Shown: piece by piece, positions 34,258-42,878 of the stretch
Layout of the letters: every line of letters starts with the position of its first letter
Position numbering within the stretch: position 1 is the first letter of the stretch
Assembly: GCA_910577685.1 (NCBI GenBank)
Contig: CAJTOH010000012.1
Location: forward strand, 24,147 to 88,146
From: an uncultured Dorea sp.
GTDB taxonomy: Bacteria > Bacillota > Clostridia > Lachnospirales > Lachnospiraceae
DNA length: 64,000 nt
Reading direction: 5' to 3'
Notes under the pieces: model-generated
Seen by the model: the letters and a program-made list of their open reading frames with translations, nothing else
What the model was told of the DNA's origin: nothing
Databases searched by the model: none
Program-made: the position numbers and the translations under genes

Positions 34258-35160
34258 ATGGATTCTATTCTGAAAAAAGGATTGTTCCTAGTTACTACAG
34301 CAGGAGCTATAACAGCATTTCCAGCTACGGCATATGCTTCAGATACAGCAACCGACGACGTAATGCCGCAGATGGGGATTGAAGAGGTACTAAGTAACTG
34401 CTACTCGTCCAATAAGGAGATTGAAGTAGAAGATTATCTGGTGCCGACAGAGAAGGGTGAGTATTTAGATATGGCGTTTGCCAATGTCGAGACGTTTCTT
34501 TATATAAGAAGCGAACCGACAAGAGAGAGTGAGTGGGTAGGCAAGCTGTACCCTGATTATGCCGCGAAGATTCTTGGCCCGGTGGGAGAGTGGACAAGGA
34601 TTGAATCCGGCGAAGTGACCGGCTATGTGTGTTCCGAATATATTATAGTAGGAAACAGCGCAGAGCAGAAGGCACAGGAGATGGTACAAAATTCTGAGGC
34701 CGAAAACCCGACCGATGCATTTACTTATGCGGAATCTAAGGAAGAGGAGGAAGAAAGGCTCGCAAGGGAAGCGGAAGAAGCCGCATTAAGGGCGCAGGAA
34801 GAAGCGCAGGCGAAAGGCGGGACAGGACAGGCTATCGTAGATTTTGCCTGCCAGTTCATCGGGAATCCCTATGTGTGGGGAGGGACAAGCCTGACGAACG
34901 GAGCGGACTGCTCGGGATTTGTCCAGTCAGTATTTGCACATTTTGGGATCAGCCTTCCGCGTACGACAAGGGATCTTGTCAGCGTGGGGACTCCGGTAAG
35001 CTACGATCAGGCGATTCCCGGCGACATTATTCTCTATGACGGTCATGTGGGGATCTATATGGGGAATGGTCAGATTGTAAATGCGATCAACAGCTCGCAG
35101 GGTATAGGAATATTGCCTGCCACTTACACAAGTATTGTTACAGTAAGAAGACTTATTTAA
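34258..35160 (+). CDS. Secreted SH3b-NlpC/P60 peptidoglycan hydrolase
   Basis: A 300-residue exported endopeptidase. It has a signal peptide (residues 1-27), a bacterial SH3 domain (about 75-130, with ETFLYIRSEPTRESEWVGKL), an E/A-rich coiled-coil linker (160-190) and a C-terminal NlpC/P60 domain with C218 in ADCSGF, H263 in GHVGIY and a third polar residue in NAINSS. It cleaves stem peptides of peptidoglycan during growth or separation. The promoter region upstream is AT-rich; GGAGGG precedes the ATG and a terminator follows. Confidence 0.93.
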   Translation: MDSILKKGLFLVTTAGAITAFPATAYASDTATDDVMPQMGIEEVLSNCYSSNKEIEVEDYLVPTEKGEYLDMAFANVETFLYIRSEPTRESEWVGKLYPDYAAKILGPVGEWTRIESGEVTGYVCSEYIIVGNSAEQKAQEMVQNSEAENPTDAFTYAESKEEEEERLAREAEEAALRAQEEAQAKGGTGQAIVDFACQFIGNPYVWGGTSLTNGADCSGFVQSVFAHFGISLPRTTRDLVSVGTPVSYDQAIPGDIILYDGHVGIYMGNGQIVNAINSSQGIGILPATYTSIVTVRRLI

Positions 35161-35184
35161 AATATACAGAATATTTTAGGAGAG

Positions 35185-35217
35185 AAAAAAGTTCGGGAAA
35201 AAGTTCCCGGGCTTTTT
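35185..35217 (+). terminator. Terminator of the NlpC/P60 gene
   Basis: Stem AAAAAGTTCGGGAA / TTCCCGGGCTTTTT with a short loop. Confidence 0.85.
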
Positions 35218-35303
35218 CTCTTGTCGAATCTTAGTACGCCGACTATGCAAATTGTTCAAAAATGTAAAAATATGTAAAAACTTGGAAATTTCATTTTTCC
35301 AAG

Positions 35304-35374
35304 TTTTCCACATTAAAACAGCCAAAAAAGGTGGAAAAACCACTGTTTCTTTTATTTTATCCACATTTTCCACA
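35304..35374. other. Cluster of DnaA-box-like sites
   Basis: One perfect TTATCCACA (35357-35365) directly followed by TTTTCCACA (35366-35374), another TTTTCCACA at 35304-35312 and a reversed GGTGGAAAA between them. The intergenic gap 35218-35525 has no gene; it also carries a TTGGAAA/TTTCCAA hairpin. Confidence 0.45.
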
Positions 35375-35525
35375 TTAATTGCGGTGGATTTGGGGGATTA
35401 CTCAAAGGAAAGAAAAGAACGGATGTTTTGTGAAGTTATAATAAAAATATGATTTTGTCGAAAAATATGGAAAAATGGGTTGACATATTAGAAGTCAAAA
35501 ATTGGGAAGAAATTTATTGAAAATG

Positions 35526-35554
35526 TTTACACAATGATAAAAAGCGATTATAAT
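35526..35554 (+). promoter_or_regulatory. Promoter of the DUF1858 gene
   Basis: TTTACA, 17 bases, TATAAT, 32 bases before the start codon; AAGGAGG lies between. Confidence 0.75.
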
Positions 35555-35586
35555 GGAAACACTGAAGAGAAAAGGAGGCGTTATGA

Positions 35587-35805
35587 ATGGCACAGGTTTC
35601 TAAAGACATGACTTTTGGCCAGCTTCTTGAGCAGTATTATGAGAAGTGCCCGAAGATTGTAGAAGTTCTGATGGAAGCAGGAATGGGATGTATCGGATGC
35701 CCGCACTCCCAGATGGAATCCATAGAAGAAGGCGCAATGGGACATGGAATAGATCCGGATCTGTTAGTTGAAAAACTCAATGCTACGATTCAGGCGGCAC
35801 AGTAG
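35587..35805 (+). CDS. DUF1858 redox-disulfide protein
   Basis: A 72-residue protein of the DUF1858 family, sometimes called hybrid-cluster-protein-associated redox disulfide domain. The pattern TFGQLLEQYYEKCPKIVEVL then MGCIGCPHS includes the conserved CxxC. Probably a small cytosolic redox or metal-linked protein; its partner is unknown. The ATG at 35587 is used because ATG 35583 opens a six-codon frame only. Own promoter and terminator, so monocistronic. Confidence 0.88.
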   Translation: MAQVSKDMTFGQLLEQYYEKCPKIVEVLMEAGMGCIGCPHSQMESIEEGAMGHGIDPDLLVEKLNATIQAAQ

Positions 35806-35832
35806 TACGGCGCAAATTAAATAAGTCAAAAT

Positions 35833-35889
35833 AGAAGGGACTGCCAAAATACAGATTCGATAATATCTGTATTTTGGCAGTCCCTTCTT
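35833..35889. terminator. Bidirectional terminator
   Basis: Long perfect stem with GAAGGGACTGCCAAAATACA as its left arm and the complement at 35867-35888, between convergent DUF1858 and mecA genes. Confidence 0.9.
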
Positions 35890-35929
35890 AAAGGCAGAAA
35901 ATCTACCGGTGACTGCTGGCGCAGGTATA

Positions 35930-36667
35930 TCAGACGGCCGCAAGGGTCTGTACTGCGTCTGAAACAACCATATCGCAGTGCTCCTCCAAAAATGCCAGAG
36001 TAGCCCCTGACGATACTTCCATAGAACCATATTCTGACAGCATATTGCAGATACGGTTAAAGTCGTTGGTCGTATGGTCTGACTGTGTTAAAGCCAGAAT
36101 GTAGACATCCTCCTCCGGGTCTTTATACAATGTATTGGAACCGGAGTAAATGGAACTGAGCAGATGTACTGCTTTCAGAACACTATTCATCGTAGGGAAC
36201 GAAAACAGGCGCAGAACATTCTTGGACGGTTCCGCGGGTGCATCTTCTTTTCCTTCTGATACAACGGAATTACCGAACTTTTCTTTTACCTTGTCGATTA
36301 ATTCCAGTAATGTATCAGCCCCCTCTAATTTATTAAGGACATCTTTCTTTGAAGACTCCCATTCACTTCCGGATGACGGAGCAAATTTAGAAAAGCGCGT
36401 ATCAAGCTCTTCCGGATCCTCGACCTTGGTGATTACCAAGACGATAGAATCAGCAGAAGCAGGAATCGCTTCAATCATCAGAGGCAGGTCTTCTGCTTCA
36501 AAGCCAAACTCAAAGGCGGCTTGTTGCATCATATCGCGGAAAAGTGACTTAGCTTTCTCGGTTCCATAGGCCAGTTCGCTTAATTGAAGATGGCGGGCAG
36601 CAAGATCAGCACGAGTCAAAGTGCAGCGGATCTGATTGTCGTTTAATTTTTCAATCTTCATATTCAT
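35930..36667 (-). CDS. mecA: Adaptor protein MecA
   Basis: A 245-residue MecA-family adaptor. The N-terminal substrate-binding domain starts MKIEKLNDNQIRCTLTRADL; an acidic linker is followed by the C-terminal ClpC-binding domain (about 150-240, with LFSFPTMNSVLKAVHLL and LEEHCDMVVSDAVQTLA). MecA targets proteins to ClpCP proteolysis, including competence and sporulation regulators in Bacillus. The ATG at 36667 and the ATG at 36661 are both possible starts behind GAAGGAAG. Monocistronic. Confidence 0.93.
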   Translation of the reverse strand: MNMKIEKLNDNQIRCTLTRADLAARHLQLSELAYGTEKAKSLFRDMMQQAAFEFGFEAEDLPLMIEAIPASADSIVLVITKVEDPEELDTRFSKFAPSSGSEWESSKKDVLNKLEGADTLLELIDKVKEKFGNSVVSEGKEDAPAEPSKNVLRLFSFPTMNSVLKAVHLLSSIYSGSNTLYKDPEEDVYILALTQSDHTTNDFNRICNMLSEYGSMEVSSGATLAFLEEHCDMVVSDAVQTLAAV

Positions 36668-36740
36668 CACTTCCTTCTAGTGTAGTATAGCATAGAAAAC
36701 CTTGAATGTTCAATAAAATAAGTATAAACTAAAAAAGTGC

Positions 36741-36769
36741 TTGCGTAAAGAGTTTTTATCTATTATAAT
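36741..36769 (+). promoter_or_regulatory. Promoter of the 6S-like RNA
   Basis: TTGCGT, 17 bases, TATAAT, with the predicted start at about 36776, exactly where a long-range stem begins. Confidence 0.7.
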
Positions 36770-36775
36770 TACAAT

Positions 36776-36975
36776 ATTAGAAGATAGTTTTCCCTGATGA
36801 CTACGTTCTTAGAACAGAGGAGGGAGAATTTCTTAAATTAAATTTATTTCATATACTACGAATCTATGAATCTATCAGAGACAGATCAGAGAAGAATCTG
36901 AAATAGCCGTTTCAGGCAATTTTCACATGAACTATTAACATTTTATCAGTATGCCGGGACTATCTTCTATACTAA
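36776..36975 (+). ncRNA. 6S-like structured RNA candidate
   Basis: About 200 bases without a gene, behind a good promoter. The two ends are complementary: TAGAAGATAGT (from 36778) with ACTATCTTCTA (ending 36972), continued inward by CCC/GGG and CTGAT/ATCAG. Further inward, after a large internal bubble, GAGAATT pairs with AATTTTC and TATTTCA with TGAAATA. A single long irregular rod with closing stem, open centre and terminal arm, of roughly 200 bases, starting ...TTCCCTGATG, is the shape of 6S RNA, which mimics an open promoter to bind RNA polymerase. Pairing was judged by eye only. Confidence 0.5.
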
Positions 36976-37080
36976 TATTGAGCTGTGGCGTATATAAGGA
37001 AATTGTATCACGGCATCTCCTTTACCATTATATGCAATCCCAGCCGTAGTTATCATCCGGCATGTATAAGGAGGTCAGAC

Positions 37081-37296
37081 GTGGGGGATGAGGTTGATTT
37101 ACAGATGATGTTCAGAGAATTGACAGGATATGAGAAAAACCGGATAGACCTGAGAATTGACGGGATACCGGCGAGTCCTATGCAGATTGTCCAGGCACAT
37201 GTAGTGCGCGAGGAACCTGCTTATATGAGAGACTATATACTGAATGATAAAGGAGATATCAAAGAGCTGTGGTTTACCAGTATTAAGAGTAGCTGA
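37081..37296 (+). CDS. Small conserved-looking hypothetical protein
   Basis: A 71-residue protein starting with GTG after AAGGAGG. It begins VGDEVDLQMMFRELTGYEKN and contains LRIDGIPASPMQIVQAHVVRE and YMRDYILNDKGDIKELWF. Acidic N-terminus, no signal peptide or membrane span. The family was not recognised. An upstream in-frame extension to 36985 would run through the end of the 6S-like RNA and lacks a binding site. Lies between that RNA and the GH18 gene. Confidence 0.65.
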   Translation: MGDEVDLQMMFRELTGYEKNRIDLRIDGIPASPMQIVQAHVVREEPAYMRDYILNDKGDIKELWFTSIKSS

Positions 37297-37402
37297 TAAT
37301 TAGGAAATTTGTGAATACCCCGTAAAAAACGAGAAAATGTCGAAATAAGTAATGACGTGCGCCGAGGGTTTTGTTATAATAGGGTCGAGTAGGAGGTGCA
37401 GC

Positions 37403-39850
37403 ATGGAGCAAAAAGGCAGAAGAAGCCGCACAACTTCAGACCGCAGAGGGAATACAGGCGCATTAAGGCCTAGAGATATAGATGGCATGAGAAGCCGTAT
37501 TTCAGCAGAAGAACCGGCAGGGAGACAGACAAGTGAAGGACAAGAATCGATAAGGAGCCGGAGCCAGGAATTCCGCAGGCAGCCGATTGGAAGGCAGAGA
37601 ACTGAGAGCCAGCCGTTCGGGAAGCAGAGGCAGGAGGGTCAGTCATTTGGAAGGCAGAGGCAGGAGGATCAGCCGATTGGAAGACAGAGGCAGGAGGACC
37701 AGCCGATTGGAAGACAAAGGCAGGAAAGTCAGCTATTTGGAAGACAGAGGCAGGAAGGCCAGTCATTTGGAAGACAGAGGCAGGAAGGCCAGTCATTTGG
37801 AAGACAGAAGCAGGAAGGCCAGCCATTTGGAAGGCAGAAGCAGGAAGGCCAGCTATTTGGAAGGCAGAAGCAGGAAGACCAGTTATTTGGAAGACAGAAG
37901 CAGGAGGATCAGCCGATTGGAAGACAGAGGCAGGAAAGTCAGCCATTTGGAAGACAGCAGCCGGACGAGCAGTCTGCGGGAAGAACGAGGTCGGACGAAC
38001 AGACAGCTGGAAGACAGAGGACGGATGATTCGGGTATCCGCAGGCAGCAGCCCAGAAGACCGGGGAACGGAAGGACTACGATGAGAAAGCAGCAGTCCAG
38101 ACGGAGAAGGAAGAGGAACCTTGGCATCAAGATTGCCGCTTTGGTTATATTAGTGGTCGCAATAGTTGCAGCGGCATTTTTATGGAAAAAATACAGTCCT
38201 TCAAAGAAAGAATATGACTTGAACAAATATTATGGGATTGAGAGCGAAGGACAGTTAGCGATCACAGTAGATAACCAGGTTGTAGAACCTCATGGAATGA
38301 TTGCCGACGGCAAGGCTTATGTCCGGTATGAGATTGTAAGGGATTATATTAACAGCAGATTTTACTGGGATCCCAATGAGAATGTTCTCCTATATACCCT
38401 CCCGAAGGATATGGTCACCGTGGAAGTAGGAAGCAAGGACTATAATGTCTCCAAGGAAAAGAAGAGCGAAGACTACGTCATTCTGAAAACAGAGGGAAGC
38501 ACAGCTTATATTGCATTGGATTTTGTCCGGCAGTATACCGATATCGAGTATGAATTGTACAACGACCCTAACCGCTTGATGATCGTCAGCGATTGGGGGG
38601 AGACGACTGTCGCGGCAGTTAAGAAGAATACACAGGTGCGTTATCAGGGAGGCGTGAAGAGCCCGATCCTGACGCAGATTAAGAAGAAGGACGAAGTTAC
38701 CATATTGGACGATGAGGGAGACTGGAAGAAAGTCCGTACAAAGGACGGATTTATCGGATATGTGAAGAGCAAGACCTTAAGGAAAGAAGAGAAAAAGGTT
38801 GTTACAAGGAATTTTGAAGAGCAGAAGTTTACAAGCATCAAGAAAGACTATACCATAAATATGGCATGGCATAATGTAACCAACGACGAGGCGAACAGTG
38901 TTGTGCTTCAGAGGATCGCCGACAGTAAGGGACTGACCACCATTGCTCCGACATGGTTCCATGTGGAGAATACGGAAGGTAATATGAAATCTATCGCATC
39001 GGCAGATTATGTGAATTATGCCCATCAGGCAAATATAGAGGTATGGGCGACGATCCGCGATTTTGACGGGGGAATTAGCTCCTATGAGGAATCTTATGAA
39101 CTGCTTAGATATACTTCCAAGAGAGAGAACCTGATCAATCAGTTGATGGCAGAGGCGCTGAGAGTTGGTATTGACGGCATCAATGTAGACTTTGAGAAGA
39201 TTTCCGAAGAGTGCGGAGAGCATTATATCCAGTTTATCCGGGAATTGTCTGTGAGATGCAGGCAGAACGGAATTGTTCTGTCGGTTGATAACTATGTGCC
39301 GAAGGGCTACAATATGCAGTACAACCGCAAAGAACAGGGAATTGTTGCGGATTACGTCATCATTATGGGTTATGACGAGCATTACGGCGGTTCACCTGTA
39401 GCGGGGCCTGTAGCTTCATACAATTTCGTGAAGGAAGGGATTGTAGAGACATTGAAGGAAGTTCCGGCAGAGAAGGTAATCAACGGTATTCCGTTCTTCT
39501 CCAGATTGTGGGAGGAGACGCCGAAGACGGCGGAGGAATTAGCGGAACAGCAAGGGACGGAAGCGGCAGAGTATGAGATGAAGGTAGAGAGTCAGGCGTT
39601 CGGCATGGCGGCTGCCAGGGCAAAGGTCGATGAAGCGGGAGCAGAGCTGACTTGGAATGACGAGCTGAAACAGAATTATGCGACTTGGACGGTGGAGAAT
39701 ACGACCTATGAGATTTGGCTGGAGGATGAAAAGTCCATTGAAGAGAAGCTGAAGCTCATGAAGGAGCATAAACTGGCAGGCACGTCTGCGTGGGCGTTGG
39801 GTCAGGAAAGCCCGGAAGTCTGGAATCTGATACAGAAGTACGTGAATTAA
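37403..39850 (+). CDS. Membrane-anchored SH3-GH18 glycoside hydrolase with intracellular repeat domain
   Basis: An 815-residue protein. Residues 1-237 are a polar cytosolic tail rich in R, Q, E and G with a 10-residue tandem repeat of the form (F/I)GRQ(R/K)QEGQx (residues 62-211). A single membrane span follows (about 240-262), then an extracellular copper amine oxidase-like/stalk region, an SH3 domain (about 405-460, DDEGDWKKVRTKDGFIGYV) and a GH18 domain (about 480-815) with catalytic glutamate in DGINVDFEKI. It resembles YaaH/SleL-type enzymes that act on N-acetylglucosamine polymers or cortex peptidoglycan. ATG 37403 follows AGGAGG. The cytosolic repeat tail is unusual for the family. Confidence 0.88.
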   Translation: MEQKGRRSRTTSDRRGNTGALRPRDIDGMRSRISAEEPAGRQTSEGQESIRSRSQEFRRQPIGRQRTESQPFGKQRQEGQSFGRQRQEDQPIGRQRQEDQPIGRQRQESQLFGRQRQEGQSFGRQRQEGQSFGRQKQEGQPFGRQKQEGQLFGRQKQEDQLFGRQKQEDQPIGRQRQESQPFGRQQPDEQSAGRTRSDEQTAGRQRTDDSGIRRQQPRRPGNGRTTMRKQQSRRRRKRNLGIKIAALVILVVAIVAAAFLWKKYSPSKKEYDLNKYYGIESEGQLAITVDNQVVEPHGMIADGKAYVRYEIVRDYINSRFYWDPNENVLLYTLPKDMVTVEVGSKDYNVSKEKKSEDYVILKTEGSTAYIALDFVRQYTDIEYELYNDPNRLMIVSDWGETTVAAVKKNTQVRYQGGVKSPILTQIKKKDEVTILDDEGDWKKVRTKDGFIGYVKSKTLRKEEKKVVTRNFEEQKFTSIKKDYTINMAWHNVTNDEANSVVLQRIADSKGLTTIAPTWFHVENTEGNMKSIASADYVNYAHQANIEVWATIRDFDGGISSYEESYELLRYTSKRENLINQLMAEALRVGIDGINVDFEKISEECGEHYIQFIRELSVRCRQNGIVLSVDNYVPKGYNMQYNRKEQGIVADYVIIMGYDEHYGGSPVAGPVASYNFVKEGIVETLKEVPAEKVINGIPFFSRLWEETPKTAEELAEQQGTEAAEYEMKVESQAFGMAAARAKVDEAGAELTWNDELKQNYATWTVENTTYEIWLEDEKSIEEKLKLMKEHKLAGTSAWALGQESPEVWNLIQKYVN
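37586..38035 (+). repeat. 30-bp tandem repeat inside the GH18 gene
   Basis: Twelve well-conserved 30-base units (37586-37945) encoding FGRQRQEGQS and variants, followed by three degenerate ones. R/K, G/D/S and F/I switches alternate between units. No spacers, so it is not a CRISPR array. Confidence 0.92.
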
Positions 39851-39868
39851 AAGATGATACAGGGCAAG

Positions 39869-39922
39869 AGTACCTCTTGCCGCTGCGGTTTGGAAAATCG
39901 GGGCGGCGGGAGGTATTTTTTT
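39869..39922 (+). terminator. Terminator of the GH18 gene
   Basis: Arms AGTACCTCTTGCCGC and GGGCGGCGGGAGGTATT followed by seven T. Confidence 0.8.
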
Positions 39923-40139
39923 GATTGTCTATACCGGGAATATAGTTAAAAAAACAGAGGTTAGAAGTATTCGGTTAAAATTTACAATGTTGATAAGTGA
40001 AAGGGACTATGTTATTTTTAACTAAAATATAGTATTGGAAATACTTCATGAGGATAAAAAATGAAGGTGGGAAATGAAAAATGGAAGCACGGACGCTTGC
40101 TAAAATTCATGATACTTAGAAAGAGGAGTAGAGGACAGT

Positions 40140-42733
40140 ATGAGGAAGAGAAGTAAATTATTGGCGTTTCTTCTTGCCGGTACATTGGCTATGTCTGGTT
40201 TTAACGTCGTAAATGCAAATGAACCTGAGGAAAATCCGGCGTCAGAGACAGAGAACCTGCAAGATGGCGTACACGGGAATGAAGACATAACAGAAACAGA
40301 AGTTACGGATGCCCAGCTTGAAGAGGTGGAGAAGGAAACCGCAAAAAATGCAAATGAGGATGTAAAGGAGAGCAGGGAGGCGGAAACGGATGCACAGGAG
40401 AAAGTAGAGATACCGGACGCTGATTTTAGGGCGGCGCTTGCAGAAAAAGGAGCAAAACCGGATGAAAATGGATTCTTCAATAAAGCTGATCTGGAAAGGA
40501 TTATGTCGATAGAAATCAGCGGCAAGATTGGAATCGATATCACGGGAATCCGGTATGTTTCTAACTTAAGAACCCTTACATTAGAGAAGTGTGGGTTTAC
40601 TTCGGAATGGATTGAGAAATATTTGGATGAGATTAACTGTACAAATATTGTTACACTGCGTTTGCCGGAAAATCAAATCACAGAGTTATCATTTTTAGAC
40701 CGCTTACACAGGATGAGTGAGATAGATCTATCATATAATCAAATCACAGATTTTACAAAAGCCCAAGATTACCGGAAGGAGCTGTAGAAAACGCAGATTA
40801 TGTACCGGAAAATATTTTTGGTTCCCGCGCGGGATTTCAGGATACGGGGGCGGTAGAATTTACGAGTTCTGATGATGCGGTAATTACGGCTGTAGAAAGC
40901 GCCTTGTATGCGAAAAAGAAAGGAGAAGCAGTCATTACCGCCAGCTATGAAGGGATTGAAAAGACATTCAAGGTTACAGTTACCGAGGGCGAGTATGGCG
41001 GGACGATTGCTGATGAAGATAAGATATCTGCGGACGAGATACCCGAAGAAAAAGGGAACTTTTCTGTTTTAAAGCAGGGACAGATTTGGAATTGGAAAAC
41101 GAATCCGCCGAAGCAAATTTCCGGAGATAAGCAGATTAAAACATATATTCCCTACAAGGTATATAGAAGTACTGAGGCAAATGGCGGGGACACAGAAATA
41201 GGAGAAGATTATTACGGAATAGACCGGAACGGCACATTATGGAATTTTACAAAAATTAAGCTGGAAGACAAGGAATTCCGGCATATTAAGATTGCAGACA
41301 ATGTAAAGCTTGCGATAAAATGTTCAAACTATGGATATAAGACTCCGGAAATTATTTATGTTACAGAAGATCATAAATGCAGCATGACGTATATGGACGG
41401 GGAAAATGCCGTTACGCAATTTGTCTGTGATAACGCGGAGTCTGTGAATCGCAGCGGATATGTTACACAAAAAGATGGGACAATCGTAAAAGTGGACGTA
41501 AAGGAAGAAAAATTTAAGATAATAGAGATTCGATATTCTGCTATTGGCGATGTGTTGGTTCAAAGCTATGATTTAGGTTTGGACGAAAACGGAAACCTTC
41601 TGAAAAGAGCCGTAGGCAGTGGAATATGGGATGAAACTCCTTTTGCTACAGGAGTAAGTGAATTGAATTTAAGCGGTTATATCCAGAATGGTGTATTCTA
41701 TAAATTTTATAGAGATGGGATAAAAAAGGTGGCAGAGAATGTCAGTAAATTGACTGACAGAGGATATATAAGCGACGACGGGGTCTATTATGCCAGAAGC
41801 GGCTTATTGTGTTATAATCAGGTGCTTCGTGGGGTGAAGAAATCAGCCGAAGGTTATGCTCTGACAGAGGATAATCAATTATATTACATTAATGAGGATG
41901 GTATGTCAGCAATTCCTCTGTTGACGTCTGTTGTCGATCTATTTAAGGATAAAGTGGAAGAACCTGGCGAATACATATTTGCACAGCGCGAGGATGGAAG
42001 TATCTGGAAGGTTGTGGAGACAGAAATTACGAAAATCTGTACATGGTCCCAGATGACCGAAACCGTCCTGACCGATAACGGAATTACAGTAATTGGGGCG
42101 GAAGAAGGAGTTGAATTAAAAGTAAAGGATAAATCTTCGATAAGCGAAAGCCTGAAAACAGCTCTTGAAAATCAGGTAAAAAGCCTCCATGAAAATATAA
42201 AGGGGATGGAGATTTACGATATCGCGCTGTTCAAAGAAGGGGAAGAAATCCATAATCTGGATACAGCGGTCAGAGTGACAATTCCGATTCCGGAAGGATT
42301 TGGCAAGAATCTTGTCGTTTATCACGAGGAGCAGGAAGGCAAGTTAGAAGATATGAAAGCGGCGGTGAATGATAATGGGACCGTAAGCTTTACGGCAAGC
42401 CGTTTTAGCCCATATATACTTGCAGACTTGGGAGAAAATGGGGGGAATACCGGCGGAGAAGCCGGAGAGAACACGGGAAATACAGGTAACGGGAATGGGG
42501 GGAACACAGGTAACGGAACCGGAGAGAATACAGGCAACTCAGGGGGTGGAACCGGAGGAAATACCGGCGCTTCAGGTAATGGGGCGAATGTGTCTGGCGC
42601 TGACGCAGGCGGCAGTACTGCCGGAAGAGCTCCGAAAACAGGAGACGTTTCTTCCATGACGCTGTGTATGATTCTGGCGTTAGCGTCTCTTGGGAGTATG
42701 GGGGTTCTTGGAAAAAGAAAATTGAACGGATAA
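40140..42733 (+). pseudogene. Frameshifted leucine-rich-repeat surface protein with PKTGD anchor
   Basis: One surface-protein gene split by a frameshift. Part one (40140-40787) has a signal peptide, an acidic linker and a leucine-rich-repeat-like segment (LRTLTLEKCGF, LRLPENQITELSFL, IDLSYNQITDF) and stops after QITDFTKAQD. Part two continues in the -1 frame at about 40760 with RLPEGAVENADYVPENIFGS, a bacterial Ig-like end (AVITASYEGIEKTFKVTV), a WD/RCC1-like region, a conserved C-terminal module shared with the next gene, a glycine/asparagine-rich spacer and the sortase signal APKTGD, a hydrophobic span and KRKLNG. Part two has no start with a binding site. Sequencing error, phase variation or real decay are possible. 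Confidence 0.75.
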
Positions 42734-42878
42734 AATGTTAGAATTTACCATGTTGATATGGATATTGTAAAATGCTAAATTTTTTAATGTATCGTATTGT
42801 CCCTGCGGCAGTTTGTCTCAGAACCGCCGCCCGGACGTATTGATAAGAAAATTCGAGAAAAAGAGGAGGAAAAATCAA

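Noticed and set aside
35304..35374. Chromosomal origin of replication
   Set aside because: No dnaA, dnaN or rpmH nearby and only a few boxes; kept only as a DnaA-box cluster.
37470..37946. Repeat-rich 158-residue frame on the minus strand and a second plus-strand frame across the 30-bp repeats
   Set aside because: Tandem repeats of a length divisible by three stay open in several frames; only the GH18 frame continues into real domains.
37586..38035. Possible CRISPR array
   Set aside because: Units are contiguous and coding, without unique spacers or cas genes.
40904..42733. Independent gene starting at 40904
   Set aside because: No ribosome binding site or signal peptide; its upstream frame continues the protein of the preceding open frame, so one frameshifted gene explains both.
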